In this document: in pieces, positions 54,305-62,096 of the stretch
How the letters are laid out: every line of letters begins with the position of its first letter
How positions within the stretch are numbered: the first letter of the stretch is position 1
Assembly: GCA_035547835.1 (NCBI GenBank)
Contig: DASZTW010000004.1
Span: forward strand, 1-62,096
Direction: 5' to 3'
DNA from: Acidimicrobiales bacterium
Lineage (GTDB): Bacteria; Actinomycetota; Acidimicrobiia; Acidimicrobiales; Iamiaceae
DNA: 62,096 nt
Position numbers and translations under genes: made by a program
Notes under the pieces: generated by a model
Seen by the model: only the letters and a program-made list of their open reading frames with translations
Database searches by the model: none
What the model was told of the DNA's origin: nothing

Positions 54305-56674
54305 GTGGACGAACCGGACGAGACGTCGACCGCACCTGCTCGCCGGTCCACGATCGGGCGCTCGACGGGACGCGCCGAGCTTCCCGGCCGCCCGCACGCC
54401 GTGCCCGATCCCGTCCCCGACCCCGACCACGTCGAGCGCCAAGCCCTGCTCAAGGCGCAACGAGGCGACAACCGGTCGTTCGCTCGCCTGATCCGCACCC
54501 ACGATCCCGCCCTGCGAACCGTCGCCACGTTCCTCGTCGGCACCGAGTCGGTCGACACCGTGTTGCACGACGCCTACGTGCGTGCCTACCGCGCACTGCC
54601 CCGCTACAAGGGCGACCTCGCGCCCCGCCTTTGGCTCACGCGGCCAGTCGTGTCGGTGGCGCTCGACCTGCTCCGCAAACGCCACCGGCCCCGCCCGCGC
54701 CGAGCCGGCGCGGTCCGGTCGCCCGCCGAGACGCCGCCGCCCGCCGCGTCGCGCGCCGACGAGGTGCCCCAGCCCGACCCGGCCAGCGGGGTGCGGATCC
54801 TTGCCGGCGACACCGCCAGCCCGGGCCGCGCGGTGGACGACGAACCGGCTGCCGACCCCAGGTCGCCAGCACCCAGCAGCGCCGCCAGCACCCGAGCGCC
54901 CGAGCTCGGCGCAACGCCCGAACGGGACAGCGCCCTGTCACGCCTGCACCGCGCGTTCGACGAACTGCTGCTCGAGGACCGCATCGCACTGACCCTGGTC
55001 GACGTCGCCGAACTGACGGTGGCCGAGGCGGCAGCGACGGTCGAAGTCGAGCAACCCACGATGGCGACTCGGCTGGGCCGCGCCCGCGGGAGCGTCCGAC
55101 GCACGTTGAACGAACTGGCGGACTCTGGTGCATCCAAGGTGTGGACTCCCCCGCCCATGCCCGACCCCGACGACCTCGACGCCTGGTTCGACCTCCAGCC
55201 GGTCGAGGACCACGGGGCCGAGTTCTGGCCGTCCGTCGGCGCCAAGCTGCTCGACGCCAAGTACCGCCCGGCCGCCAGCGGTCCCGAACCGCGGACCGTC
55301 GGCGGCGTGCGCACCAAGCGAGGTCCCGACGACGGCACGACACCGGGCGCCGGCAAAGCGACGGTGAAAGTCGCCACCAAGGCCGACGACCGGACGATCG
55401 GAACCCTGGCCCGACAGGCGCGCCACGGACGCGGCCGGTCGTGGGGTTGGCTGCGCCAGCTCGTGGTGGTCGCGGTTGGCGTCGGTGCAGCCGTCGGCTT
55501 GATCTTCGCCGGTTTCGCGATCTCCAACCGGGTGAGCCACCGCGACGCCCAACTCGGCACCACCGCAGGCAAGATCATCGCCAGGGTGAACGACGCCATG
55601 TCGACCGACCAGGTGATCTCCGGCGCCGTGACGGTGGACAGCGGCGGGTCGCCGGTGGCGCCCGGCACGTACGAGTTCGTCCGCAGCCCCGACGGTTCGT
55701 ACAAGATCGCCAAGGACGGCGGCGGGTGGACCGAGGCCTACGACAACGCCACCGGCACGTTCACCCAAGCCACCTTCGCAGCCAACGGCGCCCCGATCAC
55801 CCGGCGGGTCGAGACCGGTGTGGCCCCCGGACCGCCCGACCCCTCGGCCACGACCGGCTCGCAGCTCGGCGACCCGTTGGTGGGCGTGATCCAGCTGCTG
55901 GCGCAGGGCTCGAACACCCAACTCACCACGCTCGGCAACAACGGCGCGCCGCAGTACGTGATCGACAGCGATCTGCCGTTGAGCGGTGGCCGCGCGAGCG
56001 GCGCCGACTTGTTCGCCGGCATCGGCGCGTTCAGCCGAACGGCGGCAGCCGACCACGTGCGCGTGCTCATCGACCAGTCGCTCGAGCTGCCGACCGACGT
56101 CCAGCTCACGCGCGACCAGGGGTCGGTGATGCACCTCCGCTTCGCGGACCTGGCGGTCGGCAACAGCGCCGGCTCGGGCCAGTTCACCGTCGCCGCGCCA
56201 GACGGGGCCACGACGACCTCACGGGGCTACGAGGTGGTGCCGCTCAACGGGGTGACGAGCGCGGTCGGCTACGACCCGGCCAAACCGTCGTACCTGCCCG
56301 GCGGGTTCACACTGTCGTCGGTGGCCGTGCAACCAGAGTCGCCTGCCGGCTCGACGAGCACCGCGGGCGGCCGCAACCCACCCAACAGCGCGGTCGTGGT
56401 GCTCGTCTACCGCCACGGCGGCGACACGATCGTGGTGACCACCCGGCGCACGACCTCGGCCGCCGGCAAGTTCTGGCTCGACCCGCTCGCCACCACCGGC
56501 GACGGCGCCACCCACTCGGTGGACGTGACCGCCGGGCGGTTGCTCGAGGCCGGCGCCCGGGGGAGCGACCGGCCGGTGCCGCATCTGTGGGCACGCGACC
56601 GCGACCTCGTCTACACCGTGACCGGGACCGTGTCGCTGAGCCAGCTCACCAAAGTCGCGTCGTCGCTGCAGTGA
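54305..56674 (+). CDS. Membrane-tethered ECF sigma-like protein with LolA/DUF4367-like ectodomain
   Basis: A 789-residue multidomain protein. Residues about 45-128 resemble sigma region 2 (AQRGDNRSFARLIRTHDPAL, AYVRAYRALPRYKG). An Ala/Pro linker leads to sigma region 4 at about 208-275 (LSRLHRAFDELLLEDRIAL, EVEQPTMATRLGRARGSVRR). One membrane helix at about 384-408 (LVVVAVGVGAAVGLIFAGF) is followed by an outside part. The first section, KIIARVNDAMSTDQVISGAV onward, looks like a LolA/RseB fold. The C-terminus (YLPGGFTLSSVAV, VLVYRHGGDTIVVTT, RDLVYTVTGTVSLSQLTKVASSL) matches DUF4367. Sigma factor and envelope sensor are thus in one chain. GTG at 54305 is a best guess for the start; no SD is clear. 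Confidence 0.75.
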   Translation: MDEPDETSTAPARRSTIGRSTGRAELPGRPHAVPDPVPDPDHVERQALLKAQRGDNRSFARLIRTHDPALRTVATFLVGTESVDTVLHDAYVRAYRALPRYKGDLAPRLWLTRPVVSVALDLLRKRHRPRPRRAGAVRSPAETPPPAASRADEVPQPDPASGVRILAGDTASPGRAVDDEPAADPRSPAPSSAASTRAPELGATPERDSALSRLHRAFDELLLEDRIALTLVDVAELTVAEAAATVEVEQPTMATRLGRARGSVRRTLNELADSGASKVWTPPPMPDPDDLDAWFDLQPVEDHGAEFWPSVGAKLLDAKYRPAASGPEPRTVGGVRTKRGPDDGTTPGAGKATVKVATKADDRTIGTLARQARHGRGRSWGWLRQLVVVAVGVGAAVGLIFAGFAISNRVSHRDAQLGTTAGKIIARVNDAMSTDQVISGAVTVDSGGSPVAPGTYEFVRSPDGSYKIAKDGGGWTEAYDNATGTFTQATFAANGAPITRRVETGVAPGPPDPSATTGSQLGDPLVGVIQLLAQGSNTQLTTLGNNGAPQYVIDSDLPLSGGRASGADLFAGIGAFSRTAAADHVRVLIDQSLELPTDVQLTRDQGSVMHLRFADLAVGNSAGSGQFTVAAPDGATTTSRGYEVVPLNGVTSAVGYDPAKPSYLPGGFTLSSVAVQPESPAGSTSTAGGRNPPNSAVVVLVYRHGGDTIVVTTRRTTSAAGKFWLDPLATTGDGATHSVDVTAGRLLEAGARGSDRPVPHLWARDRDLVYTVTGTVSLSQLTKVASSLQ

Positions 56675-56777
56675 GGTGCCGCCGGGTCGCCCGCAGGTCG
56701 GGCCACCGGCGGTCGTGACCAGAGGCAGATCGGCGCAACGCGGCCGCAGCTCGTCGGCAGGCAGCGCGCCGGCGATG

Positions 56778-56862
56778 TGCCCGGGGTGGGAGTCGAACCC
56801 ACATGGCCCGTGAGGACCCGCGGGGTTTAAGCCCGCTGCGTATGCCATTCCGCCACCCGGGC
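56778..56862 (-). tRNA. tRNA-Leu (anticodon UAA)
   Basis: The 85-nt class II tRNA reads GCCCGGGTGGCGGAATGGC at its 5' end. The anticodon arm is GCGGG-CTTAAAC-CCCGC, anticodon TAA. It has a long variable arm (GGTCCTCACGGGCC), the T-arm GTGGGTTCGACTCCCAC and the acceptor CCCGGGC plus discriminator A. CCA is not encoded. It reads UUA codons, which are rare in a genome this GC-rich. Confidence 0.95.
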
Positions 56863-56894
56863 CGGGCCTCGCCAGCGTAGGGCGACGGGCCGGA

Positions 56895-57203
56895 TCAGGC
56901 GGCGAGGTCGCGCAGCTGGCTGACCGCCTCCCACAACGCGGTGCGAACCCGGGTGGCGTCGACCCCGCCCAGGCCGTTGGCCACGACGACGCCCTCGACC
57001 ATGTCGGCCACCACCGCCACGAAGGGGCGGTCGCGCAGCTCGACGGCCACGATGACCGCGCCGCCGGCCGTCCGCCGCACCGTGCGCGAGGCTCCAGCCA
57101 CCCGCGGCGGGCTGCGGAACGTGGGCGTGCGCAGGCCCCTGGCCCGGGCCGTTTCGCCGAGCGTCCGGGCGATCTCGGCAAATCGGAGTGAAGTCGCTTC
57201 CAT
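56895..57203 (-). CDS. Small protein of unknown function
   Basis: A 102-residue alpha/beta protein with an Arg-rich N-terminal third, then the strand-helix segment GGAVIVAVELRDRPFVAVVADMVEGVVVANGL and the C-terminal helix TALWEAVSQLRDL. I do not recognise it. The ATG at 57203 is chosen as the first methionine of the coherent part. It is divergent from the nuclease gene, with starts only 38 bp apart, and lies just upstream of the tRNA-Leu on the same strand. Confidence 0.6.
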   Translation of the reverse strand: MEATSLRFAEIARTLGETARARGLRTPTFRSPPRVAGASRTVRRTAGGAVIVAVELRDRPFVAVVADMVEGVVVANGLGGVDATRVRTALWEAVSQLRDLAA

Positions 57204-57241
57204 CACCCACCATCTTGACGGCGACCTGTGACAATCGGCGG

Positions 57242-58171
57242 GTGGACGACGAGCTGAACCCGGCGCAGCACGACATCTTGGACCGGCTCGGGGCCGCCCT
57301 CGACGAGCGCCCGGCGTTTCGCCCTGACCTTCGCCATGAGCTGCGGGCCGAGCTCGAGCACGGCGTCGCCGAAGTGGCCGCCGGTCTCGACACCGCACGG
57401 TCGTTGAACGTGGCCAAGCACGCGCTGGCCGGGGTGCACGGCTGCGAGGCCCGCTGGCAGGCCGAGTCCGGCGAGTTCGAGCCCTCGGTGCCGATCGTGC
57501 GCGGCACGCTGGTCCACAAGGCGCTCGAGCTGTCGGTGCACTGGCCGCCCGACCGGCCCCGCTACCCGCTCGACCTCGTCGACGCCGCCATGGAGTCGTT
57601 GCGCGTCAACGACCACTGGTCGTCGGAATTCATCGACACGGCCGGCCCCCGCGAGCAGGCCGAGCTGCGCAGCGCGGCGGGCGAGATCGTGAGCAAGTTC
57701 CTCGAGACCTGGCCGCCGCTCAGCTCCCGTTGGCACCCCGTGACCGAGACCTCCTTGTCCTTGGACCTCGGCGATGGCCGGATCCGGCTCCGCGGGGTCG
57801 TCGACCTCACGCTCGGCCAGGCCAAGGCGGGCCGGGCGGGCAAAGTGGTGATCGACTTGAAGACCGGGCGCTTCTCGCCTGTCCACGTGGAGGACCTGCG
57901 GTTCTACGCGCTGGTCGACACGCTGCGCGTGGGCGTCCCACCCCGCCTGCTCGTCACGTACTACCTCGACGCCGGCCACCTCCAGCCCGAACCGGTGACC
58001 GAGGACCTGCTGTGGTCGGCCACGGCCCGCACCGTCGACGGCATCGTCCGCATGGCCGAGCTGCGCGGCGGGGCCGAAGCAGTCCGCCGCCCGTCTCCTG
58101 CCTGCCACTGGTGCCCCCTCGCGGAGGACTGCGGGCCTGGTCAGGAGTTCCTGCGCGACCAGGACCGGTGA
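57242..58171 (+). CDS. PD-(D/E)XK nuclease with predicted Fe-S cluster (RecB/Cas4-like)
   Basis: A 309-residue RecB-family nuclease. Active-site residues: H92 in RGTLVHKALEL, D188 in RLRGVVDLT, D205 and K207 in VVIDLKTG, and Y222 in DLRFYALVD. Four cysteines frame the domain: C68 (VHGCEARW) and C288, C291, C297 (CHWCPLAEDC). This is the layout that holds a 4Fe-4S cluster in AddB, Cas4 and Dna2. No cas genes or helicase lie nearby, so a DNA-repair role is more likely than CRISPR adaptation. The GTG start is preceded by GACAAT at 6 nt. Confidence 0.85.
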   Translation: MDDELNPAQHDILDRLGAALDERPAFRPDLRHELRAELEHGVAEVAAGLDTARSLNVAKHALAGVHGCEARWQAESGEFEPSVPIVRGTLVHKALELSVHWPPDRPRYPLDLVDAAMESLRVNDHWSSEFIDTAGPREQAELRSAAGEIVSKFLETWPPLSSRWHPVTETSLSLDLGDGRIRLRGVVDLTLGQAKAGRAGKVVIDLKTGRFSPVHVEDLRFYALVDTLRVGVPPRLLVTYYLDAGHLQPEPVTEDLLWSATARTVDGIVRMAELRGGAEAVRRPSPACHWCPLAEDCGPGQEFLRDQDR

Positions 58172-58242
58172 ACCCGACCGTTGACCGAAACGCAACCGAC
58201 CTGCAACAGACGGCTGGCCGGGTCGGCGTTAGCATCCGCCAC

Positions 58243-59208
58243 GTGGCCGAACGAAAGCGGTCGGTGCCCAAGCCGAAGAGCGTTCCCGTCGCCGAGTTGA
58301 GCCGCGACGACGAGCCGATCGAGGCCGCGCTCGCCAACGGTTCGAGGTCCCGGGGGCGCGGTGACCTGGTCCCCGTCCGGCGAGGCCAGAGCGACACCGA
58401 GCCCGAGCCGCTGCCCGACCCCCGCCTCGGCGACGTCGACGAATGGGGTCGCTCCGAGCACATGCGGGAGCTGGTGCGCCAGCTCTACGACCCGATGTAC
58501 CGGCGCTACTTCCGCGTCGAGTGGGAAGGTCTCGACCGCATCCCCACCGAAGGCGGTGCGCTGTTGGTGTCGAACCACGCGGGAGCGATCCCTGCCGACG
58601 CGCCGGCGATCATGCATGGCATCGAGACCGAGCTCGGACGGCCGGTCTACGGCTTGGCCGACTACTTCTTCCGCACGGTCCCGGTGGTGGGCACGCTGTG
58701 GTCGCGAGCTGGAGGCGTGGTCGCCCACCCTGACAACGCGTACCGGCTGCTGCGCGAGCAGGAGCAGCTCGCGCTGGTCTTCCCCGAGGGCACCAAGGGC
58801 ACCAGCAAGCTCTACGGCGAGCGCTACAAGCTGCGCCGGTTCGGCCGCGGGGGTTTCGTGGAGATCGCGCTGCGAGCCGGCGCGCCGATCGTGCCGCTGG
58901 CGGTGGTGGGCGCCGAGGAAGCCATGCCGGTCCTCTACAACGTCAAGCCGGTGGCGAAGGCGCTCGGGGTGCCGTACTTGCCGATCACCGCCAACATGTT
59001 GGCGTTCGGCCCGCTGCTCGGCCTGGTGGGCTACTTCCCCGCCAAGATCAAGATCCGGGTCCTCGAACCGGTGCATTTCGAGGTCGAGCCCGACAAGGCG
59101 CGCTACTCCCGGTCGTTGATCATGGAAGCGGCCGAAGGCATCCGCCAGCAGATCCAAGAAGCGCTGCACGACATGCTGCGCGAGCGCCAGTCGGTGTGGA
59201 AGGGCTGA
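58243..59208 (+). CDS. 1-acylglycerol-3-phosphate acyltransferase-like protein
   Basis: A 321-residue PlsC-like lysophospholipid acyltransferase. Catalytic motif 1 is LLVSNHAGAIPADAPAIM (H and D further apart than in HX4D, as in the DGAT/LPLAT-like subgroup). Motif 3 is LALVFPEGTKGTSKLYGERYKL and motif 4 APIVPLAVVGAEEAMPVL. The first 75 residues are polar and disordered. The GTG is 7 nt after TAGCAT (58230-58235), excluding a longer frame. It is followed at 4 bp by an epimerase-like gene. Confidence 0.9.
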   Translation: MAERKRSVPKPKSVPVAELSRDDEPIEAALANGSRSRGRGDLVPVRRGQSDTEPEPLPDPRLGDVDEWGRSEHMRELVRQLYDPMYRRYFRVEWEGLDRIPTEGGALLVSNHAGAIPADAPAIMHGIETELGRPVYGLADYFFRTVPVVGTLWSRAGGVVAHPDNAYRLLREQEQLALVFPEGTKGTSKLYGERYKLRRFGRGGFVEIALRAGAPIVPLAVVGAEEAMPVLYNVKPVAKALGVPYLPITANMLAFGPLLGLVGYFPAKIKIRVLEPVHFEVEPDKARYSRSLIMEAAEGIRQQIQEALHDMLRERQSVWKG

Positions 59209-59212
59209 GCTG

Positions 59213-60250
59213 GTGGGGCGACGCGTCCTGATCACCGGCCTCGGCACGTTCTGGGGTGGCCGCACCGCGCAAGCGCTCGAAGCCGACCCTGACGTCGACG
59301 TGATCATCGGGCTCGACAAGACCGAGCCGACCATCGAGCTCGAGCGCACCGAGTTCGTCCGCACCGACGAGAACTACTCGATCCTGAGCCGCATCGTCCG
59401 GGCCACGGGTGTCGACACCGTGGTCCACACGTTCCTGGTGGTCGACTCCACGCAGATGACCTCCACGCAGCTCCACGAGATCAACGTCATCGGCACCATG
59501 AACTTGTTCGCGGCCGCATCGGCCGAGGGGTCCACCGTCGAGCAGGTGGTGGTGAAGTCGTCGTCGCTGGTGTACGGCGCCGGACCCCGCGATCCGTACT
59601 GGTTCCGCGAGTCCACCCGACGGGTCGAACCGGTTCGCACCCGCATCGAGCGCAGCTTGCTCGAGGTCGAGGGCTACGTGCGCGACTTCGCCCTCGACAA
59701 CCCGCACGTGGCGGTCAGCTTGTTGCGGTTCTCCAACGTGATCGGCCCCGACCTGTCCACGCCGCTCATCCGGGCGCTGCAGCTCCCGCTGGTGCCAGCG
59801 GTGTTCGGCTTCGATCCGCGCTTTCAGTTCCTCCACGAGGACGACGTCGTGCGAGCGCTCCGGTTCGCGTTCGACACCCGCTTGGCCGGGGTCTTCAACG
59901 TGGCGGGCGACGGGCTGCTCCCGTGGAGCGAGGTCGTGGCGATGTGCGGCAAGCGCCGGAGCTACCTGCCGTTCGTCGGTACCACGCAGTTCGCCGCCAT
60001 GTTGCGCCGGGTGGGCATCGAGCTGCCGCCCGAGACCGTGGCGCTGCTTCGCAACGGCCGCGGGGTCGACAACCGGCTCTTGAAGGCCGCCGGGTTCGAG
60101 TACAGCTACACGTCGGCGGGAGCGGTCGAGGCATTCGTGAAGGCCAGCCGGCTGCGGTCCACCGTCGGCAACATCGAGCCCGAGTACCACTACGACCAGG
60201 ACCTCGAGACGTTCTTCCAGCACTCGCCGGCCGTGTTGCGCGACCAATAG
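59213..60250 (+). CDS. NAD-dependent epimerase/dehydratase-like SDR protein
   Basis: A 345-residue extended-SDR protein. The nucleotide-binding start is VLITGLGTFWGGRTAQALE, and later SSSLVYGAGPRDPYWFRES and VAVSLLRFSNVIGPDLSTP follow epimerase topology. The classical YxxxK is not visible after SSSLVYGAG, so catalysis may be altered or lost. The GTG start is 4 bp after the acyltransferase stop. The conserved neighbour and spacing suggest a joint role in lipid or envelope metabolism. Confidence 0.82.
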   Translation: MGRRVLITGLGTFWGGRTAQALEADPDVDVIIGLDKTEPTIELERTEFVRTDENYSILSRIVRATGVDTVVHTFLVVDSTQMTSTQLHEINVIGTMNLFAAASAEGSTVEQVVVKSSSLVYGAGPRDPYWFRESTRRVEPVRTRIERSLLEVEGYVRDFALDNPHVAVSLLRFSNVIGPDLSTPLIRALQLPLVPAVFGFDPRFQFLHEDDVVRALRFAFDTRLAGVFNVAGDGLLPWSEVVAMCGKRRSYLPFVGTTQFAAMLRRVGIELPPETVALLRNGRGVDNRLLKAAGFEYSYTSAGAVEAFVKASRLRSTVGNIEPEYHYDQDLETFFQHSPAVLRDQ

Positions 60251-60322
60251 CCCGACCCGCGCCGCCGGGCCCACAACGGGCCCTCCCGCGCGAAACGATC
60301 GCTCGACATAGGCTGCCCGCCC

Positions 60323-61159
60323 ATGGCGAACGAGGCGATGCGGGAACTGTGGAACAGCGACGCGGTGGGGTCGTGGACGGAGCAACGTGACCGGTACGAC
60401 CGCCAGCTCGCGCCGTACGCCGACCTGGTGGTCGACGTCGCGGAGTTCAACGAGACCGACCGCATCCTCGACGTGGGCTGCGGCACCGGCGCCCTGACGA
60501 GGTTGGCTGCGTCGCACTGCCCCCACGGCACCGCCACAGGCGTCGACATCTCGCGGCCGTTCGTCGACGAGGCTCGCCGGGCCTCGGAGGGAATCGCCAA
60601 CGTCCACTACCTCGTGGCCGATGTGCAGACCGACGAGCTGGTCCCCGCCGAGGCCGTGGTGTCCCGCTTCGGGGTGATGTTCTTCGACAACCCTTCGGCC
60701 GCGTTTGCGAACCTGCACTCGATCACCGAGCCCGACGGCCAGTTCACGTTCGTGTGTTGGCGGGGGCTGCTCGACAACGAGTGGGTCACCGTCCCGATGG
60801 GCGCCGCGCTCGGGATCGTGGGGCCGCCCGAGCCGCCGGCACCCGGCTCGCCCGGCCCGTTCGCGTTCGAGAGCCGCAACCATCTGGCGTTCCTGCTCAC
60901 CGAAGCCGGCTGGGCCGACATCACCGTCGAGCCCGACGACCGCAAGCTGCTACTCGGCGGCGGGCTCGACGCGGCGTGCGCCACCGACTTCGTGTTGGGC
61001 GACGTCGGCTTCCGGCAATTGCTCGGCGACTTGGACGCCGACAAGAAGGCCGCCGTCCGCGAAGCCGTGCAGGAGGCCCTGGCGCCACACGAGACATCCG
61101 ACGGGGTGGCGTTGCAGGCGGGTGCATGGCTCGTGCGCGCCCACTGCCGCAACGACTGA
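60323..61159 (+). CDS. Class I SAM-dependent methyltransferase
   Basis: A 278-residue methyltransferase with motif I RILDVGCGTGALTRLAA, acidic GVDISRPFVDEARR, and VVSRFGVMFFDNPSAAFANLHSI, as in the ubiquinone/menaquinone-type methyltransferase 11 family. The N-terminal NEAMRELWNSDAVGSWTEQRDRYD is also typical. The substrate is unknown. The ATG is 8 nt after TAGGCT (60309-60314). The enoyl-CoA hydratase gene follows by 12 bp. Confidence 0.87.
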   Translation: MANEAMRELWNSDAVGSWTEQRDRYDRQLAPYADLVVDVAEFNETDRILDVGCGTGALTRLAASHCPHGTATGVDISRPFVDEARRASEGIANVHYLVADVQTDELVPAEAVVSRFGVMFFDNPSAAFANLHSITEPDGQFTFVCWRGLLDNEWVTVPMGAALGIVGPPEPPAPGSPGPFAFESRNHLAFLLTEAGWADITVEPDDRKLLLGGGLDAACATDFVLGDVGFRQLLGDLDADKKAAVREAVQEALAPHETSDGVALQAGAWLVRAHCRND

Positions 61160-61171
61160 CAGACTCGCCGC

Positions 61172-61942
61172 ATGGCACTCGTCGAGACCGAGATCCACGG
61201 CCACGTGGCCGTGGTGACCCTGCACGACCCCGACCGTCGCAACGCGCTGACCAGACCGATGGTCACCGAGATCGTCGACACGTTCGATCGGATCGAGGCC
61301 GACGAGTCCCTCGGCGCGGTCGTCGTGACCGGTGCGCCGCCGGCGTTCTGCGCCGGGGCCGACCTCGGCGACCTCGGCAGCACGAACGCGGATCCCGAAG
61401 CCGGCCGGGCGGGGCTGCTCGGCATCTACGAGGGCTTCTTGCGGGTGGGCCGCTGCAAGCTGCCCACCATCGCCGCCGTCAACGGCGCGGCCGTGGGTGC
61501 CGGCACGAACTTGGCGCTGGTGTGCGACGTGCGCCTCGCCGCCGAGCGCGCCAAGTTCGACACCAGGTTCCTGCAGATCGGCATCCACCCGGGCGGCGGC
61601 CACACGTGGATGTTCCGGCGCGAGGCCGGACCGCAGACCGCCGCCGCGGCCATCTTGTTCGGTGAGGTGCTGTCAGGCGCCGACGCCGAGCGGGTCGGGC
61701 TGGTGTGGCGTTGCCTGCCCGACGACGAGCTCCTGCCCGCCGCCATCGAGATGGCCGGCCGGGCGGCCAGCGCGCCCCGCGGCGTGCTCACCCGCACCAA
61801 GGCCACGCTGGCCGACGTGCCCGCCATCGCCACGCACCCCGAAGCCGTCGAGCGCGAGCTCGCACCGCAGGTGTGGTCCACGCAACAACCCGAGTTCGCC
61901 GAACGCATCGCCGCCCTCAAGGCCAAGGTCTCCAAGAAGTAA
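61172..61942 (+). CDS. Enoyl-CoA hydratase/isomerase family protein
   Basis: A 256-residue crotonase-fold protein. Oxyanion-hole loops are PPAFCAGADLGDLGS and AAVNGAAVGAGTNLALVCDVRLA. The region of the hydratase glutamates reads FLQIGIHPGGGHTWMFRR with no Glu at the usual first position, so a function other than simple hydration is possible. The last residues are AALKAKVSKK. An RHS-like frame on the other strand runs into its 3' end. Confidence 0.86.
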   Translation: MALVETEIHGHVAVVTLHDPDRRNALTRPMVTEIVDTFDRIEADESLGAVVVTGAPPAFCAGADLGDLGSTNADPEAGRAGLLGIYEGFLRVGRCKLPTIAAVNGAAVGAGTNLALVCDVRLAAERAKFDTRFLQIGIHPGGGHTWMFRREAGPQTAAAAILFGEVLSGADAERVGLVWRCLPDDELLPAAIEMAGRAASAPRGVLTRTKATLADVPAIATHPEAVERELAPQVWSTQQPEFAERIAALKAKVSKK

Positions 61943-62096
61943 CGACCAGTCCGGCCGCTGCGCCACCCGACCCACCGGGTCGATCCGATACGTCGAAGAA
62001 CCCGCGCCGCTGCCGGTCGAGACCACTCTGCCGGCGGCGTCGTAGGTGAACGCCTGGTCCGCGAGCGTGGTGGTGTTCCCGTGGTCGTCGTAACTG
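61673..62096 (-). CDS. RHS/YD-repeat protein, 3' part, cut by the window edge
   Basis: Reading leftward from 62096 the frame encodes SYDDHGNTTTLADQAFTYD, then AAGRVVSTGSGAGSSTYRID and PVGR. This is a clear pair of YD repeats of an RHS-type surface or toxin-delivery protein. Similarity ends near 61967, 25 bp before the stop of the convergent enoyl-CoA hydratase gene. The frame has no stop until 61673, inside that gene. Either the RHS gene overlaps its neighbour by 270 bp or, more likely, its end has been lost by deletion. Confidence 0.6.
   Translation of the reverse strand, partial: SYDDHGNTTTLADQAFTYDAAGRVVSTGSGAGSSTYRIDPVGRVAQRPDWSLLLGDLGLEGGDAFGELGLLRGPHLRCELALDGFGVRGDGGHVGQRGLGAGEHAAGRAGRPAGHLDGGGQELVVGQATPHQPDPLGVGA

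Noticed and set aside
57242-58171. CRISPR adaptation nuclease Cas4
   Set aside because: The fold and cysteines fit, but no other cas gene or repeat array is present in the window, and the same features occur in AddB- and RecB-like repair nucleases.

Overview
The window is very GC-rich and gene-dense, with frequent GTG starts and 4-bp stop/start overlaps. It encodes the Gram-positive lipid II amidation pair MurT/GatD, MenB of menaquinone synthesis, two luciferase-like (probably F420-dependent) oxidoreductases and several acyl-CoA enzymes. At least sixteen genes have a TANNNT -10 hexamer only 6-8 nt before the start codon, which is the pattern of leaderless mRNAs. Together this suggests an actinomycete, most likely of the class Acidimicrobiia. 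The class is inferred from overall character; no marker gene is present. I see no phage, insertion sequence, CRISPR array or plasmid functions. The region reads as core chromosome.

Layout. 1-7.4 kb: a structured non-coding stretch, sufS-sufU (Fe-S assembly), pterin dehydratase, menB, a nucleoside phosphorylase-like gene, and an MBOAT acyltransferase followed by its SGNH partner. 7.4-13.5 kb: a heterodimeric ABC exporter under a palindromic operator, two DJ-1/PfpI genes and a gamma carbonic anhydrase. 13.6-20.8 kb: oligopeptidase B, then a leftward sugar-type ABC importer operon that ends in the GTPase gene engB. 20.8-26.1 kb: flavin reductase, metallo-hydrolase, alpha/beta hydrolase, and a MaoC-methyltransferase-mutY operon. 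26.2-29.6 kb: a fatty-acid oxidation operon. 29.7-35.3 kb: murT-gatD, a repeat-rich gap with a yybP-ykoY (manganese) riboswitch, terC, a DedA-PAP2 fusion and a thioesterase. 35.4-43.9 kb: DUF885 peptidase, dienelactone hydrolase, two poorly known proteins, class II fumarase, acetyltransferase, Gfo/Idh/MocA oxidoreductase and class I fumarase. 43.9-44.5 kb: a 600-bp gene-free segment that looks like a leftward structured RNA gene. 44.5-54.2 kb: ABC-F ATPase, Ser/Thr-rich anchored protein, serine hydrolase, acyl-CoA ligase, two LLM oxidoreductases, a ferritin-like diiron protein and an MFS carrier. 54.3-62.1 kb: a membrane-tethered sigma-factor-like protein with a sensor ectodomain, tRNA-Leu(UAA), an Fe-S PD-(D/E)XK nuclease, acyltransferase, epimerase, methyltransferase, enoyl-CoA hydratase, and the tail of an RHS/YD-repeat gene entering from the right edge.

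The most interesting points are: (i) the fused sigma/transmembrane/LolA-DUF4367 protein; (ii) the riboswitch expression platform, in which a tandem 13-bp repeat offers two competing hairpins over the Shine-Dalgarno site of terC; (iii) a probable 350-nt non-coding RNA with its own promoter and intrinsic terminator; (iv) the same palindrome embedded in the same promoter layout before an ABC exporter and a diiron enzyme 40 kb apart; (v) twin hairpins with different perfect stems but an identical 11-nt loop near the left edge.
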